This document shows, piece by piece, positions 21,684-33,514 of a stretch of 64,000 nucleotides of DNA. Origin of the DNA: Persicaria tinctoria (lineage: Eukaryota; Streptophyta; Magnoliopsida; Caryophyllales; Polygonaceae); the NCBI GenBank assembly GCA_037127255.1, contig JBANSL010000013.1:13226688-13290687 (forward strand). The letters are read 5' to 3'. Positions within the stretch are counted from its first letter, which is position 1, and each line of letters starts with the position of its first letter. Made by a program: the position numbers and the translations under genes. Below the pieces are notes generated by a model. It did not search any database. It saw nothing but the letters and a program-made list of their open reading frames with translations, and was not told the DNA's origin.

Positions 21684-21868
21684 TAACTTTTGGTATTGAT
21701 GCACACGTTTTTAGAATAATAAAAATTATATAAAATATTTATTTTTTGATATTTTTTTAGGGGTGCAGTTCATCGATGTGTGCTGACGGGAACGAGGATC
21801 AGAGCACCGACGTCGACTTTTAGTGTCGGCAGTTAATCTAAAAAACAAACTGTAATGGAACTGTGAGT

Positions 21869-22399
21869 CACTGGCGGATTTAGGGGTGGGCTCGTATGAG
21901 CGCGAGCCCACCCCAATCCCGGAAAAAATACAAAAGGTTAAATATATAAAAAATAAAAAATAAAAAGGTCTAAATTAATTTAGAAGTGAAAATGGATCAT
22001 AAAGTTTATCTTGCCTAGTTGGTAAAGTATAAATGAGGAACTTTTTCCCCTCTATCTAGAGCCCAAGGTTCAATTCCCACTTTTTATATTTTCTTCACTT
22101 ATTTTTAACTATCTTTTTATATATAAGTTCAAATATATTTTTTAATTGAGAATAATTAATTTCAATTAGTATTGTTTGAATTCTATTTTAGTCATTCATT
22201 GGGGGTTTCCTTGAATTTTTTTTAACTAATTAAAAATTTTATTCGATCACTTCTAATAATATGGATAAATCTTTGAATTTTTTTTACATAACCCTTCACA
22301 ATTAAATTTATTTAAAGTTTAGCAAAACTCGTTTCATTATTACTTAATTTTTAGCCTAAATCTCGCCCACCCCTATGTTACGGTCTGGCTTCGCCACTG
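21869..22399. mobile_element. hAT-type element containing a tRNA-like segment
   Basis: 531 bp with ends CACTGGCGGAT and CTTCGCCACTG, flanked by CTGTGAGT/CTATGAGT (21861-21868, 22400-22407; 7 of 8 match). Internal block 22010-22078 (tgcctagttggtaaagta to ggttcaattcccac) resembles a degenerate tRNA with a good B box. Another repeat of cgcccacccctat type lies near each end. Confidence 0.6.
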
Positions 22400-22407
22400 C
22401 TATGAGT

Positions 22408-23024
22408 TGCTCCACCGACGCCGATTTCTGGTGCATGCAACCTGTGTAAATGGCGAGAGAGAGCTGGAGTGCACAACTTTCCAAAGTCCTGTTCATCTAC
22501 ACCTGTAGCCTAGGTCGGTACTCACCTAGCCGACATCGAAAGCCGAGGTCGGGGCCGTGCAAATGGCGACACGTCGCGGTTCAATAGCATGTTTGATTTT
22601 TTTAATATTTTCGCAGTTACTATTAATAAGTACGAATTTTTTTTGTTTTTTTTAAAATGGATATTTATATATTTTTATTATCATAAAATAACGTGTATAA
22701 ATAATAAACGACATGTTTTTTAATATAAATTATATAAAAAAGTAAATTTAATTTTTTTTCTAAAACTCCAATTAGAATTGATATTTTATATTATTTTATA
22801 TATATTTTTTTAGAAAAATGTGTTTGAAAAGTCAAAGTTGAATTTAGACGTACAAGTCAAGGACCATATCCCGTGTCTTCCTCCCACGTCCCCCTCATAA
22901 CATTCGATTTAAAAATAAAAATAATTATAAATTAAATAGTAAAAGAAAAAAAAAATTACAAAGTTTGTGAGGAGGAACAAGAGGAGGTGACAAGAATTAG
23001 GGGCAGACGATTTGAACTCAATCA
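22408..23024. other. unassigned intron sequence
   Basis: It contains a GC-richer block (22410-22600, ccgacatcgaaagccgaggtcg) and then AT-rich sequence. It is part of the chitinase A intron. No gene or clear element ends seen. Confidence 0.3.
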
Positions 23025-25406
23025 AATGAACTCTTTATAAAGAAATATGATACAAGGTCTGATCCTTGTGTTTTTGTGGGATATTCTTTTGGTTTCAAAG
23101 GTTACAAAGTTTACAATCTTGAAGATAAAAAAGGTTATATTAGTAGAGATGTGAAATTTGTTGAAGATTACTTTCCCTTTGCTTCTGCACATCCCACACA
23201 AATCCCGGTGCAGGTAAATCCTATTCCTACAGCTCCAGAAACTCCATCTCAGTCTTCCTATGTTGATGATTGACCTTTTGATCCCATCTCTTTTGATCAT
23301 GCCTCTGATCAACAACCGCTTGACCCTCCTACCACTATTGAGTCTCTAGCAGATTACTCTCCATCTCCTGTTCCACCCACGTACATTTGATGTCATTCCT
23401 CTACCAAACACATCACCTGATCATCTCTGTTAGCAACCAGCTCCTCCTCTAAGATAGTCTCACAGAGTCACCAAACCTCCTCTCTGGTTAAAGGACTATG
23501 TGTGTACTGCTCATCTTGGATCTCCAGCTGCAAGGTATCCCTCATGCAGTAAGCCTTCCTCTCCTTATCCATTATCTTCTTTTGTATCTTACCATAATTG
23601 TACTATTGCATATAACACATTCATTAGCAATAATGCACCTCTATCTGAATCATATTCTGTAAGGGAAGCACTGCAGTCAAAAGAATGGTGCCAAGCAATG
23701 AACACTGAATTAGATGCTCTTGAAAGGACTCTAACTTGGAAACTGGTGCCTCGTCCAGTGCATCAATCTGTAGTCACTTGCAAGTGGCTTTTTAAGCTTA
23801 AAACGAAAGCTGATGGTACCTTAGATAAGTACAAAGCAAGACTAGTGGCTCGAGGCTTTAGTCAAGTTGATGGAATTGACTATAGTGAGACTTTTGCACC
23901 AGTTGCTAAGATGATTTATGTACGTACACTACTTGTTGTAGCTATTGCTCAAGATTGGTTTATCTCACAACTAGATATCACCAATGCCTTCTTACATGGT
24001 GATCTAGAAGAGGAAGTGTACATGGAATTGCCCCCTGCCTATCAGATTCTAAAAATCCTTGTATGCATTAAAGCAAGCACCTAGGCAATGGTTTGCCAAG
24101 TTTTCTAAAGTGGTTGTGACAGCAGGATTTGTACAATCAGAATATGATCACTCACTGTTTGTGAAGAGACATGAGAAGAAAATCACAGCTCTACTTGTGT
24201 ATGTGGATGATATGATTATCACAGGGAATGATGAAGGTGAAATCAGCAAGCTCAAAGCTCATCTTCACAAGAATTTTCAAATGAAGGAGCTAGGTGATTT
24301 AAGATACTTCTTAGGTATTGAAATAGACATAAATGAGAAAAGGATATTTCTGAATCAAAGGAAGTATTCTCTAGAGTTACTATCTGAAACTGGGATGACT
24401 GATGCAAAGCCAGTGGCCACTCCTTTGGGGTCACGAGTTAAACTTAGTCTAGATGGAGGCAAGGAAGAAGTGGATCAGGTTGCATACAGAAGGATGGTAG
24501 GAAAACTGATCTACCTCACCATCACTCGTCCAGATATATGCAGTGCAGATGCTTAGTCAGTTCATGCATTCTCCAAGCATAGATCATTGGTAGGCAGCTA
24601 AACATGTGTTAAGATACTTGAAGAAAACTCAAGGACATGGTCTCTTATTGGCCAAGAACTCTAAACTGCAGCTAGGAGCTTTCTGTGACTCTGATTGGAA
24701 AAGTTGCCCAATGACAAGAAAGTCTCTAACTGGTTTTTGTATACTGCTGGGGAACTCCTTAATCTCATGGAGAATGAAAAAGCAATCATGTGTGGCTATG
24801 TCTACATCCGAGGCAAAATATAGAGCAATGGCCATGACTTGTTGCGAGATAACATGGCTGGTAAATTTGCTATGTGATCTAGGAATGAAGATGGAACATG
24901 TGCAACTACACTGTGACAATCAATCTGCTCTTCACATTGCTAGAAATCCAGTATACCATGAGAGGACGAAGCATATTGAAGGTGATTGTCACATTGTAAG
25001 GAATAAAGCTCTCAAGAAGGAAATTGTCCTGGGTTACATTTCCACCAAAGACACAACCAGTAGATATATTGACAAAGACTGTGAATCAAGACATTTCTGA
25101 GAAGATGTTGAGCAAGTTAGGAGTTGTGAACATGTTCAAAATCTTAACTTGAGGGGGAGTGTTAAAGTTAGCTCATAAGTTTGTTAGAAGAGCTGAATTC
25201 TGTTGTAACAGAACTCAACATTGAGCAGCTGTGTATGTGTTTGCTCATTGTCTATTTATACTCAGTCCATGCCTTGTATCAAACTGTTTTGCAAAGTAAT
25301 GAAATTCTATATTCTGAGAGTTCAGTTTTATTTCTCTTCTTTCCTTCTGAGTGTTTCTTGAGTGTTTAGGTAGATTGATTCATAGCTGCAAAATCAATAC
25401 CCAACA
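23025..25406 (+). mobile_element. 5'-truncated Copia element in the chitinase A intron
   Basis: It starts inside the integrase C-terminus (DPCVFVGYSFGFKGYKVY) and continues with RT: CKWLFKLKTKADG, YKARLVARGFSQ, SQLDITNAFLHG and the intact active site YVDDMIITGND (about 24200-24230). RNase H follows (FCDSDWKSCPMTRKSLTGFC, STSEAKYRAMA), then a PPT CTTGAGGGGGAG and a 3' LTR. Frames are broken near 24060 and 24555. Gag, protease and the 5' LTR are missing. Confidence 0.85.
25160..25406 (+). repeat. 3' LTR of the truncated Copia
   Basis: It begins TGTTAAAGTTAGCTC right after the polypurine tract and ends AATACCCAACA (247 bp). It resembles the LTR remnant at 37456-37773 (gtaatgaaattctgat-type block). 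Confidence 0.75.
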
Positions 25407-25721
25407 AGTTCTAAATACACTCAGTATAGCAAGTTGTAGATCAATATGTTTCATCCTTAATTTGATACGTGACCATAATCATTGCTCTCAAAGTGAAAAA
25501 ATTAACAAACAGATATAGGATCTGTTTGGCCAATAAAAAAAACAGGTTTTAGATTCGTTCGTTATATTAAAATTTCAAAAAAAAATAAAAAAAATAAAAA
25601 TATTAAGATTTCTGCAAAAAAAAAATAGAACGGATCCTAGATTGTTCGTTATATTAAGATGTATGGAAAGAAAAATAAATATTTTCAGAGACATCTGATA
25701 AAATATGGAAGAAAAACTTAC

Positions 25722-26121
25722 ATCCGGTCTCATGGGTGACATGGGCAAAGAAGGCGGCGATCTCCCTCTTCTGGTCGTCGGAGGAGCCGCTGGTCCCGAA
25801 GCTCGGGAAGGATCCGGTGGCGGACAGGAAAGCCGAGCGGGTGTAGAAGTTCTTGCCGGGGCAGCTGGAGTCAGCCTGGTTGAGGATTGCGTTGAAGAAG
25901 TCGTCGGTGACGTAACCTGAGACCCCGCCACTGCCATTTAGGCGGAAGCCGGAGGTGCAAGGGCCCGCTTGGCAGCCTGCCCCGCAGTACGCATCGATGG
26001 TGCCGCAGTAGCCATACATGCTGCAGCAGAGGCCACTGGAGCAGCCGCAATTCTGGGCCGCGGCTGAGCCGGCTAGGACGAGGAGGAGAGCGAGAGGGAG
26101 GAGGTTTTTGTTGAGAGCCAT
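25722..26121 (-). CDS. class IV chitinase copy A, exon 1 (signal peptide, hevein domain, GH19 start)
   Basis: The gene makes a secreted or vacuolar endochitinase (GH19), which hydrolyses beta-1,4-N-acetylglucosamine chains of fungal walls. From ATG 26121: signal peptide (residues 1-23, ending GSAAA); hevein-type chitin-binding domain at about 24-57 with eight cysteines; short Gly/Ser linker; catalytic domain from about residue 68, with the general-acid glutamate in HVTHETG (residues 127-133). The exon is 400 bp and ends GGA-T before donor GTAAGT. With exon 2 at 17914-18374 the product is 286 residues, normal for class IV. The intron is 7347 bp, mostly transposons. The ATG at 26253 further upstream would add residues before the signal peptide and is less likely. 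Confidence 0.88.
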
Positions 26122-26250
26122 TGTTATGCTGTTTGCGAGGAAGAGTGTGTACGTCTGAGGCTTTGAATTGAGAGTTGTGTTTATTACATAAGACTTGTCC
26201 AATAAGCTGACCATTTCTATGTTGACAATCGGATTGAGATTGTGTAGATG

Positions 26251-26259
26251 CATTTATAG
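26251..26259 (-). promoter_or_regulatory. TATA box of chitinase A
   Basis: CTATAAATG on the minus strand, about 130 bases upstream of the chosen ATG. Just upstream, ttgacc (26270-26275) carries a W-box core TTGAC, consistent with WRKY-responsive defence expression; the regulatory role is inference. Confidence 0.5.
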
Positions 26260-26279
26260 CAGTTCTTAAATTGACCAAT

Positions 26280-27293
26280 TTAAATACTTAATTGATTATC
26301 CATATATGTTGTTTACCACTAAAGAATATTATACAAAACATAAAATTCTCTATCATTTTGTGATTTTCAAAGATGCATGTGGTATATACATACACTAGGC
26401 AGAGGACACAAGCATGGTGTGGTGGTTTTGGGTATGTACCGTTGTTGCTGAACAATAGAAGTAAATAAAGATTTTTAATTATTATTTTTTAAATTATAAT
26501 ACTTATTATTAAAAATTAATATTTATATAATTTTTAACTCTTTAATTAAATTATGTGCACATAAGTCAAACGTCTTATATTTACAATCGGAGGGACTAAC
26601 ATTATAGTTTGTATAATGGAACACTTAAAAACATGTTTATTTAAGTTTATAACTGAATTATAATTATCATGAACACGCTTTAATTGCGTAATATCTTTTT
26701 GTTGACATGATAAATCAATCCTATAGGATTGTTCAAAACTATTATTTATTTAAATTGTAAAAAGCTTTATTAGGCTGCTTTAAAAAGCATCAAATAAGTC
26801 CACATATTTTTTCACAGTATGCAAGCAAGAAAAGGAATGTCTTTAAATTAAAGATTCATCCTGATTATCCAAATAGACGATTTTACAGATTTCCCTAATA
26901 CTAGAGATAGAGACAAGACTAAAATTGTAATCATGTCTAGCGATAAAATCGTTTGCTTCCCTATAGTAATGTCGAATTATGACAACTCAAAATGGTTGAT
27001 GATACACTAGATTTCTTCTACTATGACTATTAAGACCTCCCAAGGTGTGGTTCCCTTACCGTTAATTGCATTGACCACAATATGATCGTCGCCTTCGATA
27101 ATTTATGAGTTTCTCGATAACTAAAGATATGACTCACTTAATTGATTCCTTCCTTGAAAGCTAATGCTTCGATTAGTAAGACGAAAGTCCAATCTATTTT
27201 TAAATTTAGATAACTTATTTGGTTAGACCTAGCTCGTAAACACTTGCACTATCAAATTTGGAGTATTCCATAAGACACTTACACTGTCTAAAT
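26280..27293. repeat. spacer between chitinase A and copy B, partly duplicated 3' flank
   Basis: 26280-26870 is AT-rich; near 26585-26600 (caatcggagggacta) one Stowaway-like terminus is seen without a partner. From about 26880 it matches 9060-9204 joined to 17561-17913, the 3' flank of copy A without the Copia insertion. It therefore shows the pre-insertion state. Confidence 0.6.
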
Positions 27294-27413
27294 TTAATCA
27301 TAGCACAGTGATCCCAGAATGGTTGGGGCTGTTGTGACCGTGACAGACAGGCAAGAGACACCGTCACCCGGGGCAACCCCAAGTTGGTCAGAGTACTTAG
27401 TGTAGAGGCTGAC
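27294..27413 (-). pseudogene. chitinase copy B, 3' end of exon 2
   Basis: 120 bp encode the last ~39 residues, SLYSKYS-to-CYD-type tail, ending at TAA 27294-27296. It aligns to copy A with a short Ala-Pro insertion in the tail ([13 protein letters not shown]). The upstream coding sequence stops abruptly at gaggctgac, where a Copia LTR begins. About 340 bp of exon 2 are absent between here and exon 1 at 34078. Confidence 0.8.
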
Positions 27414-27669
27414 TATGGAGTGCTGTGTGTATGGTGGTTAGTGAGCTCGTGTTAGTCAGCTCGGGTTAGTCTAGTTAAGCTCCTTTAGTCAGCTATTGAT
27501 AACCATAGTTAGGAGATTGGTTAGCTCTATAAATAGGAACTTGGTGTACACATTTTGGTTGATCGAATGATAACAGAAAATCCTAACAAACTCTCTTTGA
27601 TCAGTTCTATGGAGGAGGAAACCTAGATCTGGTTTTCTTCTTCGATTCAAGGTTCTCTGAACCTTCATA
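27414..27669 (+). repeat. 5' LTR and adjacent PBS of the truncated Copia
   Basis: It starts TATGGAGTGCTGTG and contains ctctataaatagg (TATA box, about 27527-27539). It ends ccttca just before TGGTATTAGAGCA at 27670, the tRNA-iMet primer site. Confidence 0.7.
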
Positions 27670-27740
27670 TGGTATTAGAGCACTAGACTGCGTTCAATCG
27701 TTTTCATTGTTGCACTCTGCAATTCAGCTACACAGACGAC

Positions 27741-28688
27741 ATGGAAAATGGCGAAGGAAATAGCAATGGCGTCGGCAATGGCGATGGGATTCCGGATCTC
27801 GGCAGTGGTGATCGAGTTCCAGGAAGCTCATCTACTGGTCATGGAGGCAGGAATCTGGGAGCGAATCAAGTAGATCCGCTTTTCCTGTCCAACTCGGACC
27901 ATCCAGGGATGGTTCTGGTGTCAGCTTCGCTCAATGGAAGGAACTTCCATAGCTGGTGTCGTGCAGTTCGTATGGCGCTAGGTGCAAAGATGAAACTCGG
28001 TTTCATCAATGGAAGGTATGAGAGGCCAAGCGAGCTCGATGAGGACTATGATCGATGGGTGAGATGTGATTACATGGTCACCAGCTGGATCATCAACTCG
28101 ATGAGGCCAGATCTGGCAGAAAACTTCATGTTTGTGCAATCGGCCAAGGAACTCTGGGAAGAGATACAGGAGAGATTCGCGGAATCCAATGCACCTCTGA
28201 TCTATCAGCTTAAGAAAGAGATTAGCGAGATCAAGCAAGGCAATTCTGGAGTTGGTGAGTATTACAGTAAGAGGAAGAAGGCATGGGATGAACTTTTGGA
28301 ATTAGAACCTATGCCAATATGCAAGTGTGGAGGTTTGAAGGCTTGTTCATGTGCAATCTTAAAGTTGTTGCTGGACAGGGAAACAGTCAATAGACTGATG
28401 CAATTCCTTATGGGATTATCTGACGCCTATGAAGGCATTCGAAGCAACATCCTGGCCATGGATCCACTCCCTTCTGTGAACCGAGCCTTTCATATGGTGA
28501 CGCAGATTGAGCGTCAGAAAGGCATCACAGGTGGATCCTCTATGAGTCATGAGGTTCTAGCAGCTCGCTCTTTTGGTGCAAATGGATCTGGAGGTGTAGG
28601 GACCTCTAGATCGGGTGGTAAAGGCACACAAGGAGCTTCTGGATCTGGATTTGTTACTGGCGCCTCTGGATCCTCCTCAAACAATTAG
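27741..28688 (+). CDS. Copia gag
   Basis: 315 codons from ATG 27741. The retrotransposon gag region has DPLFLSNSDHPGMVLVS, WCRAVRMALGAKMKLGFING and LWEEIQERF, followed by a Gly/Ser-rich tail. It ends at an amber codon TAG (28686-28688) that is in the same frame as the following zinc knuckle and pol. Either this is a point mutation or gag and pol are separated by a leaky stop; Copia normally has one continuous frame. Confidence 0.85.
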   Translation: MENGEGNSNGVGNGDGIPDLGSGDRVPGSSSTGHGGRNLGANQVDPLFLSNSDHPGMVLVSASLNGRNFHSWCRAVRMALGAKMKLGFINGRYERPSELDEDYDRWVRCDYMVTSWIINSMRPDLAENFMFVQSAKELWEEIQERFAESNAPLIYQLKKEISEIKQGNSGVGEYYSKRKKAWDELLELEPMPICKCGGLKACSCAILKLLLDRETVNRLMQFLMGLSDAYEGIRSNILAMDPLPSVNRAFHMVTQIERQKGITGGSSMSHEVLAARSFGANGSGGVGTSRSGGKGTQGASGSGFVTGASGSSSNN

Positions 28689-31600
28689 AAATCCAAGGAG
28701 GAATTGAAGAAGGAACAGAAGAAAGCTAAAATGGAGCTTGTTTGCAGCTATTGCAAGGAGCGAGGTCATGTGAAGGACACTTGCTTCAAGTTAGTTGGCT
28801 TTCCGGATTGGTATACAGGTCCTAAGAAAGGTCAGGACGAGAAGATTGTTGCTCATGTTCAGGATCTAATGGAGGAAGACACTCCGCTAGATGTGAACAA
28901 AGGATCCAAATCTGGTGTTGCTGATCATGACATGAAGCTTGTCAATGTTGTAGTTGCTGAAGTAATTCGAGCATTCAAAGGGAAAGCACCAGCAGATCCT
29001 TCAACCTCTGGTGGTCATGGAACTGGCTACATGAACTTCTCAGGTATGGTTTCCTGTTCAGTTTCTCAACACAAACAGCAGTTACCAATCACTTGGATTG
29101 TCGACTCAGGGGCATCAGATCACATAGCCTGTAGCAAGGAGATGTTCACAGATTTGCATCTTCTTGCTCTGCCAGTGGTGATTGGATTTCCTGATGGCGT
29201 CACACAAGCTGTGAGGTACTCTGGGAGCATCAGATTGAGCAAGAATGTTCTTCTCAAGGATGTGCTCTTCATGCCTAGCTTCAAATATAACCCGATGTCT
29301 GTCTCAAAATTGCTTGATGATGAGGACTTTCTCTTTGTGTTTTCCAAATGGAAATGTTGGCTGCAGGTCCTTTCAACTAATGAGATCATTGCAATTGGAG
29401 TCAGAGATGGTGGAATTTACAAGTTTTCAGGGTTTGGATGCATCCCTGGGCACTCTCCTGGCATCAAGAGATTGAATAAAAGTCATTTCAATAACACTGT
29501 GAGTGGTTTTGTTGCCTCATCCAGTGACAGTAGTTCTATAGTTTTGAATCATGGTCGTTTAGGACATGTGTCTATGTCAAAGATGAAGCAATTTGATTGG
29601 GCTAAAGGCCACAACATTGATACTTTTGATTGTGAAGTGTGTCATCTGGCTAAGATGCACAAACTGCCTTTTGAAAGAAGTTCATCCTTAGCTGCTCAGA
29701 GTTTTGATTTGTTGCATCTGGATGTATGGGGGCCGTATAAAATTGCATCTTTGTGTGGTGCTAAGTACTTCTTGACCGTGGTGGATGACCATTCACGAGC
29801 CACTTGAACCTTCCTTATGAGGGATAAAGGTCAAGTAGGATCATTGATCACTAGATTTCTAGTTTATGTAGAAACTCAGTTTGGTACCACTGTCAAATGT
29901 CTAAGGACTGACAATGGATCAGAGTTCGTCAACGAACATGTTACTTCCCTTTTGGCCTCCAAAGGCATTGTTCACCAATGTGATGTACCTTATGCTCATG
30001 AACAAAATGGGAGGGTGGAGCGCAAACATAGGCACATTATTGAGACAACCAGGGCAATTAGGATCAATGCAGGGCTACCATTGAGGTTTTGGGGGGAATG
30101 TGTTCTCAGTGCTACTTACATCATTAACCTGCTCCCTTCCTCAGTGTTACACTGGAAAACACCACATGAGATCTTGTTGTGTGGGGTGCCTTTGTTTTGC
30201 TGAGAGTAATGGGGTACCTTTGTTTTGCTCACATACCCAGGGTGCACAGGTCAAAAATGGAAGTTGCAGGAAGACGTTGTGTCTTCATTGGCTATCCTCC
30301 ATGTCATAGAGCTTATAAACTCTGTGATTTAGAGACACACAAGTTGTTTGTTAGTCGTGATGTAGTGTTTAGAGAGGATGTGTTTCCTTTCAAGGAGGTT
30401 CAAGATGGGAATGACAGTGAGGTGATGAATCCTCCTGTCACCCTTCCTCGTGTCTTGTTTGGAGATGATGAGGTTGGTACTTCTCTTCCTCTTATTCAGA
30501 GATCTTCCTCTCCACCCATTGTTCAATCCTCCTTACTTATTCTTAATAGCCCTGCAACACCTGATTTGGTGGTATCTGATTCAATAGAATCTTCCCATGC
30601 TCTTGTATCAGACTCAGCATCACAGTTAGCTGGTCTAAGTGTTGATAATCACTCTTCAGAAAGGATTGTTGAACAGCTCCCTCCTAGAAGAATAATCAGA
30701 CCAACCAAATTCCAAGATTATGTATGCAAGGATTTGCCTACTCGGATTCATCAGCCAGAAAGGTCAAGTTCCCTTATGTTTTCTGTGGTAAGACCTGTTG
30801 AGTTGCTTGAATACTCACAGGACTATGTTTGCTCCATGTTCAGTGTCTTACGTCACTGAACCTTCTTCTTTTGCTCAAGCCAACAAGTCACCAGAATGAA
30901 GAGAAGCTATGCATAAAGAAATTGTTGCTCTTGAGAGTAACAATACATGGTCTGTCACCAATTTGCCCACAGGAAAGAGGGCAATAGGGTGTAAGTGGGG
31001 TTTTAAGGTGAAATTCAGGGCAAATGGAGAAGTTGAACGCTTTAAAGCAAGGTTGGTTGCAAAGGGTTTTAACCAAGTGAAAGATAGGGATTACAAGGAA
31101 ACATTTTCCCCTGTTGCAAAGCTAGGAACAGTTCGGATTTTGCTTGCAGTTGCAGCTGTTAGGAAGTGGAATTTGCACCAACTAGATGTGAATAACGCCT
31201 TTTTGCACGGCTATCTTGATGAGGAGGTGTACATGCTGCCTTCTCCAAGGTATACTAAGGCTGATGGTGGTATGGTGTGCAAGCTCAATCAATCCATCTA
31301 CGGCCTTAAACAGGTCAGTCGTCAGTGGAATGTGGAATTAACCAAGCATTTGTGCCAATTTGGTTTCAAGCAATCTCGTCATGACTATTCCTTGTTTGTG
31401 CTTGCATCTGGATCCGATTTTATAGTGGCCTTAGTCTACGTTGACGACATGCTCATCACAGGCAATGATGAGAGGATGATTGTTCGTCTTAAGCACTTCC
31501 TTGATCAAGCCTTCACAATCAAAGACCTGGGGTTTGCCAGATATTTTCTGGGCATGGAAGTGTCTCGTTCTGAGTCTGGGATCTTGCTGAATCAACGAAA

Positions 31601-31697
31601 ATATGTTGTGGATTTATTATCAAATGCTTTAATGCTCAACTGCAAACCTGCCAAATTTCCAATGCAGCGCAACTTGCATTTGAGCATACATGAGGCT
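28689..31697 (+). pseudogene. Copia pol (zinc knuckle, protease, integrase, RT), broken
   Basis: CSYCKERGHVKDTC zinc knuckle at about 28745; protease WIVDSGASDHIA at about 29095; integrase HGRLGHVS, CEVCHLAK, DVWGPY, RTDNGSEF. TGA at 29805-29807 replaces an expected Trp (RAT-stop-TF). A duplication of a gtacctttgttttgct-type stretch near 30190-30230 shifts the frame, and another break lies at about 30860. RT has QLDVNNAFLHGY and an intact YVDDMLITGND. Confidence 0.85.
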
Positions 31698-32519
31698 TTG
31701 GCCGCCTCAACCCGACTCCGGTCGTCTCCGCTCTGGATCTCGTCCTCCTTTCTCTGGGCTCCCTTCGATTAGGGGTTCTTCGACTTTGCGCCGTCTAGCC
31801 CACTATGCTCGCTAAATAGTCGAATCGTTTTGTTTTGCCCCATTTGATTCGGTTTCGCTGCTCTGACCACCCTCGATCATCCTAAGTGTCATTCTGGTTA
31901 CCTCCTCAGTGAGCCCGATGACAGGCTTCGTCCGTCTCTCATCAGTCATCGTCGTCGTCTTGACGGTTTGTGTTTCACCCCTTTCAACCTCCTCTTCACG
32001 ATCCAAGCGGACATAGTTTCGCCCGACTGGCTTTGACCGGAATTACATTTTTGATTTTCCCCACAATGTCTCGATGTGGGGTGGTTTGGTCCCTCATCTC
32101 TTCCTCTCCATTTCCGTTTTCCCCTGGGTTTTCTATCAAATCAGAGGTACTACAGGTGTTCGTCTCAGGTCTTCACTCCCCCTGTTTCCTCCATACTTCT
32201 ACCTCCTCCCGCCCGCCTTCTTCGTGCCAGACTGGTGCTCTTAGTTGCCGTCCTTGATCGAGTCCGACTCCGGTTCGTCGACGATTCGTCGTTGTCCCTG
32301 CTACCAATGCTCCCTCTTGGCGTGCATGTTATGGATGGCTTAACTTGCACGCCAAGGTCTGTGGCAGAATGGTGATTGGATTCTCCTTGGCGTGCAAGGC
32401 ACGGTTTGACCCCTTGCTAAGTTTCAACAACGAGAATAGGAACGAAAATCGCTAATCCTGTGTGTGTGTGTAGAAGTTCCACAAATCCCGTAAGGGCTTG
32501 AAATCCCCCTCAAAAGGGC
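31698..32519. other. GC-richer unassigned segment
   Basis: It follows the Copia breakpoint. It is CT-rich in places and has open frames of under 100 codons with no recognisable domain. It contains the inverted pair ttggcgtgca / tgcacgccaa at about 32317-32356. Possibly a LINE leader or captured sequence; uncertain. Confidence 0.25.
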
Positions 32520-33300
32520 TTGAATTAAGGGCGTGTTTGGCAAGGAGGTGGGAGTAGATGGAGGAGATGGGAATGTGATTTTGGAAATCGCGTCATGGTG
32601 TTTGGCAACGGGATTGAGGTAGATGGATGAGATGGGGATGGGAATGAAACACCAAAAATTGAGGATTTTTCTCCACCTTGGAATAAGGAGGTGGGAGGGG
32701 ATGGGGAATACCCAAAATTGCCCTTTGGTTTCCAAAATCCCCTAGTGTTCTACTTACAATCTCCCATCACCGTCGTCTACCGTCGTCGGCATCCGCCTTC
32801 ATCATCGTTGTTCAACTCCTCTTTGGCTATCGTCCGCCTTCCTCGATTTTGTTCGACTTCTCCTTGGCCATCGTCTGCCTTCCCCGATGTTTTTTGACTC
32901 TTCCTTGGCCATCGTATGTCTTCCCCGCTGATGTGTGACAATAGTTGCTAAGAGGCTGTATAAGTCGCGATTATGTGGGAATCGGGGTGTTCTGCTTACG
33001 GAAGTTCAATTATCTGTTGATTATCGTATACTCTTTTGATTGTTCTGAGAGACGGATGAGAGACAATTCAAGAAGATGAATTGGATATGAGGGGTATTTG
33101 GGAGGGACATTTTGGTCATTTTATGTCAATTAGTGGGGCAATTATGACTTTTTGGGTGTCTCCATCCCCAAATACTTTTAAACTCCTCCAAACACAAACG
33201 GGATTAATCTGACTTCAAATCTCCACCCCGTCAACCCCAAAAATCCATCCCCATCTCTTCCACTCCCAAAAATCCAGAAAAGGTTTCACCAAATTCCGTG
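32520..33300. mobile_element. possible PIF/Harbinger-like element
   Basis: The left end TAAGGGCGTGTTTGGCAAGG is the typical Tourist/Harbinger terminus (TTA/TAA target). The right side has ctccaaacacaaacggga followed by ttaa near 33186-33208. Gga-tgg-gga-rich repeats occur near both ends. No transposase; the right boundary is unsure. Confidence 0.4.
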
Positions 33301-33514
33301 TCCGGTTTGTCCTGTTCATCTTGGTGCATTTTACTCAGACGATGTGCTGCTTCGCTTCAGTATATTCTGCCCGTTTATTGCACATTTTTCTGTATTTTGT
33401 TGTACTTTCGACGATCTTTCGTCTGCCAACAATTTAGGTCTATTTAATCTCGAATTCTTACTTTATAGGAAAAAAAAAAGTTTAACATATGTACCGGACT
33501 TCCGATAAAAAAAA

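Larger units (their letters stand above)
27414..31697 (+). mobile_element. 3'-truncated Copia element disrupting chitinase B
   Basis: It has a 5' LTR, PBS, gag, protease, integrase and RT in Copia order, then breaks off in RT after the motif region MQRNLHLSIHE (about 31690) into unrelated GC-rich sequence. RNase H, PPT and 3' LTR are missing, so the right side was lost by deletion or rearrangement that also removed most of chitinase B exon 2. Confidence 0.85.

Noticed and set aside
22010..22078. Possible tRNA gene
   Set aside because: A B-box-like ggttcaattcc is present but no convincing cloverleaf or full A box; it lies inside a hAT-type element. Treated as a SINE/tRNA relic. Same reasoning for about 42048-42080.
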